Shown here one piece after another: positions 61,938-64,000 of a DNA stretch of 64,000 nucleotides. A program made the position numbers and the translations under genes. Origin of the DNA: Paracyclopina nana (lineage: Eukaryota > Arthropoda > Copepoda > Cyclopoida > Cyclopettidae); assembly GCA_019096065.1 (NCBI GenBank), contig JAGUCH010000002.1, forward strand, positions 7,514,501-7,578,500. Reading direction: 5' to 3'. The number at the start of each line of letters is the position of its first letter. The first letter of the stretch is position 1. Below the pieces are notes generated by a model, which was not told the origin of the DNA, did not search any database, and saw only the letters and a program-made list of their open reading frames with translations.

Positions 61938-64000
61938 ATGGCCAATGCAAGTAAACGTGTAAGCCATGTAGCCATCAGTGAATCGAGGACCAAGTTTCAA
62001 CATGAGTACCAATCAATCTCAACTGGTCCCAAAGACAAAGTGACAGTTTTGCTCAACAATGTGTTGCTCATCACTCAAAGCCTTCAGTTGCACAAAACAT
62101 CAGCCCTAGTGTCGTTCACATTGTTTGGATGCGAGTAGTCGTTGCTGCCAACAGCACAAAAGGTGTTGTTTCCTATAGTGCCTGTCAAATTATCCAATCC
62201 GGACTGCCCCGAAAAACAGTTAATAGTGAATGCGTTTCAAGACACTGGAAGTGAGCTAACCTTTGTTACAGAAAGAGTGCGGCAAGAGCTGGGGCTGTCG
62301 GGCACCAAAGACAACCAAACGCTGCAGTTTGTGGGGGTGAACGCCAAGGTCAAAAGCCTTAAAGTGATAGTGAACATGACTACTCTCACTCCAGGGCAAA
62401 GCCCCAATCAATACTTAGTGCAAGCTAACACTTTGGCCCAACTCCAGCCAGATATGAAGCTGCCTCCAGTGCAATTGTTGCAGCAGCATTACCCATACTT
62501 GAAACAGTGTGAGTTTGCGGCGTTCGCCAAGGGTGCTCCTGAAATGTTAGTGGGGCAAGACAATTTTGACCTCATATGCAGCCTCAAAACAATCATGGGA
62601 CCAAATCAGACTGACCCAGTGCTACAATACACCAGGTTGGGGCCAACTGTTCATTATGCCGAAAAACCCTTTATGAAAAAAGTGTACAGTGCCATCGCCA
62701 AGTCATGCAGTGAAAAATGCGATCACGAAGGACCATATGAGGCTTTAAAAGTACTGTATGAACTAGAGAAGTACCCGGAAGACTTTAAAAAGCCCATGAG
62801 TGTCAGTGAAAAGCGAGCCATGGACATATTGGCTCAAACAGTGCGATTGCCAGATGGAAGTTATGAGGTACCAAGTCTGTGGAAAGCTGAAGAGCCAAAC
62901 TTTCAGTCCAACTATCAGGAAGTGCTGCTGGACACTCAAAGACTGGAGACCAGGCTCAAAAAGTCAAACCCGCAAGCTTATGATAAGGCGAGCGCCGAAG
63001 TCAAGCAATGGCTGGACATGGGTTTCATTCGCAAGTTAAACCCTGACCAAGAACAAGTCAACGCAAAGCATTGCAGGTTCCTCAACTGGCTTTTCGTCAA
63101 TAGGCTTGACAAGCCGTCTATGCCGGTCAGGATAGTGTTTGATGGCACCAGGAAGTCGAGCGATGGGAAGTCATTAAATGACGCATTGATGGCTGGCCCC
63201 AAGTTGCAAACTGAGTGTTATGACATTGTGCTGTTGGCGAGAGAGAATCCAGTGTGTTTCACTGCTGACATCTCAAAGATGTACTTGAGATTCAAGCTCA
63301 AGCCGTGCGATCGCAAATATCATCGATTCATTTGGCAGGATGACACGTATGAGTTCATTTCGGTCCCTTTTGGCACCACGGCAGCTCCTTGCATGGCAAT
63401 TTATTGCTTGCAAAAGCACGCAGAGCAGTACAAAGACTCGATGCCCGAGGCTTATGATATCATCAAGCGATCGCTTTACGTTGATGATTTGATCACCTCT
63501 GTTGAGAGCAAAGAAGAGTTCCAAAAGATCTCAGTACAACTGCTGGAGATCATGGATGCCGCTCGGCTGCCCTTGCGCAAGTGGACTTGCTCAGACCCCA
63601 CAGCCTTGGAGCACATCAATCCAGAATGGAGAGCTTCAAAGTATCACCTCAAAGAAGAAGATTCGGACACTACCAAAGCGCTGGGAATGATCCTGGAACA
63701 GAGTGATGACACGATAATTTTTCAAAAGCCATCTTATGAGCCATTCGCTAATGAGCCTTTAACGCTGAGAGCCATGGTCAAGTATGCCCCTCGGCTGTTT
63801 GACATCATCGGCTTAATCAACCCAGTAATGTTGCCAGCCAAGCTACTCATTCAGGCAACTTGCGCGCTCCGCCCAATCTTCAACACTACTTGGGACACCA
63901 ATTTGGAACAGATCAGTAGTGAAGAGGTCAAGGAGATACTGAAGAGGTGGATGACATTCGTTGATGATCTTGAAGATGTCAAGGACTTCAGAATCCAAAG
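61938..64000 (+). CDS. BEL element 2 pol (partial, one in-frame TAG)
   Basis: A frame from 61938 is broken by a TAG at 62136-62138 and then open to the window edge. The protease active site is in FQDTGSELTFV. RT motifs are MPVRIVFDGTRKSSDGKSLND, FTADISKMYLRF, and the catalytic YVDD at about 63480. The TAG lies before the protease motif, so it may be a disabling mutation or a read-through stop. RNase H and integrase would lie beyond the window. Confidence 0.78.

Larger units (their letters stand above)
60568..64000 (+). mobile_element. Second BEL/Pao element, 5'-truncated, runs off the window
   Basis: Gag and pol of the same superfamily as the 46.8-57.5 kb element but clearly diverged. No LTR or primer site is seen on the left, and the usual gag N-terminus is missing. 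The right end is outside the window. Confidence 0.82.

Overview
This is nuclear DNA from an animal with a compact genome. Coding regions are split by small GT-AG introns, most 50-66 nt and one of only 38 nt. Intergenic gaps are often under 200 nt, and poly(A) signals sometimes overlap the stop codon. Conserved metazoan genes dominate (APC5, Beclin 1, RRP41/EXOSC4, MICAL-like, TOP3B, RRP12, SNX1/2). An ankyrin-less Rel/NF-kB protein, CUB-trypsins with an inactive homolog, a GILT thiol reductase and secreted Asn-rich proteins of an arthropod type favour a small arthropod, probably a crustacean. A larvacean-like compact genome is the alternative. The assignment is an inference from gene content.

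Layout. 0-3 kb: 3' end of an unknown gene, two Asn-rich secreted proteins 10 nt apart, and a converging CUB serine-protease homolog that has lost its catalytic residues. 3-6.7 kb: gene-poor, with an inverted-repeat element, a tRNA-like relic and a short duplication. 6.8-12.9 kb: Rel/NF-kB, an intact CUB-trypsin, and two more Asn-rich genes. 14-21 kb: CREG, a probable small minus-strand gene, APC5, a heparan sulfate 2-O-sulfotransferase-like gene and Beclin 1, closely packed. 21-24.4 kb: EXOSC4, whose single 2.5-kb intron holds a nested foldback element of short tandem repeats. 25.3-36.8 kb: MICAL-like, an HRG1-like heme transporter, GILT, a hAT-like nonautonomous element, TOP3B, a stand-alone HDAC6-type ZnF-UBP protein and a membrane protein with LNR and PAN domains. 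37-44.8 kb: RRP12, a second foldback element (54-bp units) and SNX1/2.

44.8-64 kb is repeat-dominated. A 10.75-kb BEL/Pao LTR retrotransposon (46796-57545) has LTRs identical by eye and a 5-bp target duplication. It sits seven codons before the stop of a minus-strand host gene, separating that gene from its own 3' end and poly(A) signal. Downstream of pol it carries two extra frames with zinc-knuckle-like Cys/His clusters and no visible envelope features. A second, 5'-truncated BEL/Pao element runs off the right edge.

The points most worth a second look are: (i) several unrelated foldback elements whose arms are inverted arrays of short tandem units; (ii) the BEL element's extra 3' frames and its Glu-to-Lys integrase change; (iii) host-gene truncation by that element; (iv) pyrimidine-AG sites just upstream of many start codons and gene pairs 10-17 nt apart, consistent with spliced-leader trans-splicing or 5'-UTR introns; (v) paired Asn-rich precursor genes next to active and inactive CUB proteases. 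Exon joins were done by eye, checking frame and GT-AG ends; there is no transcript evidence.
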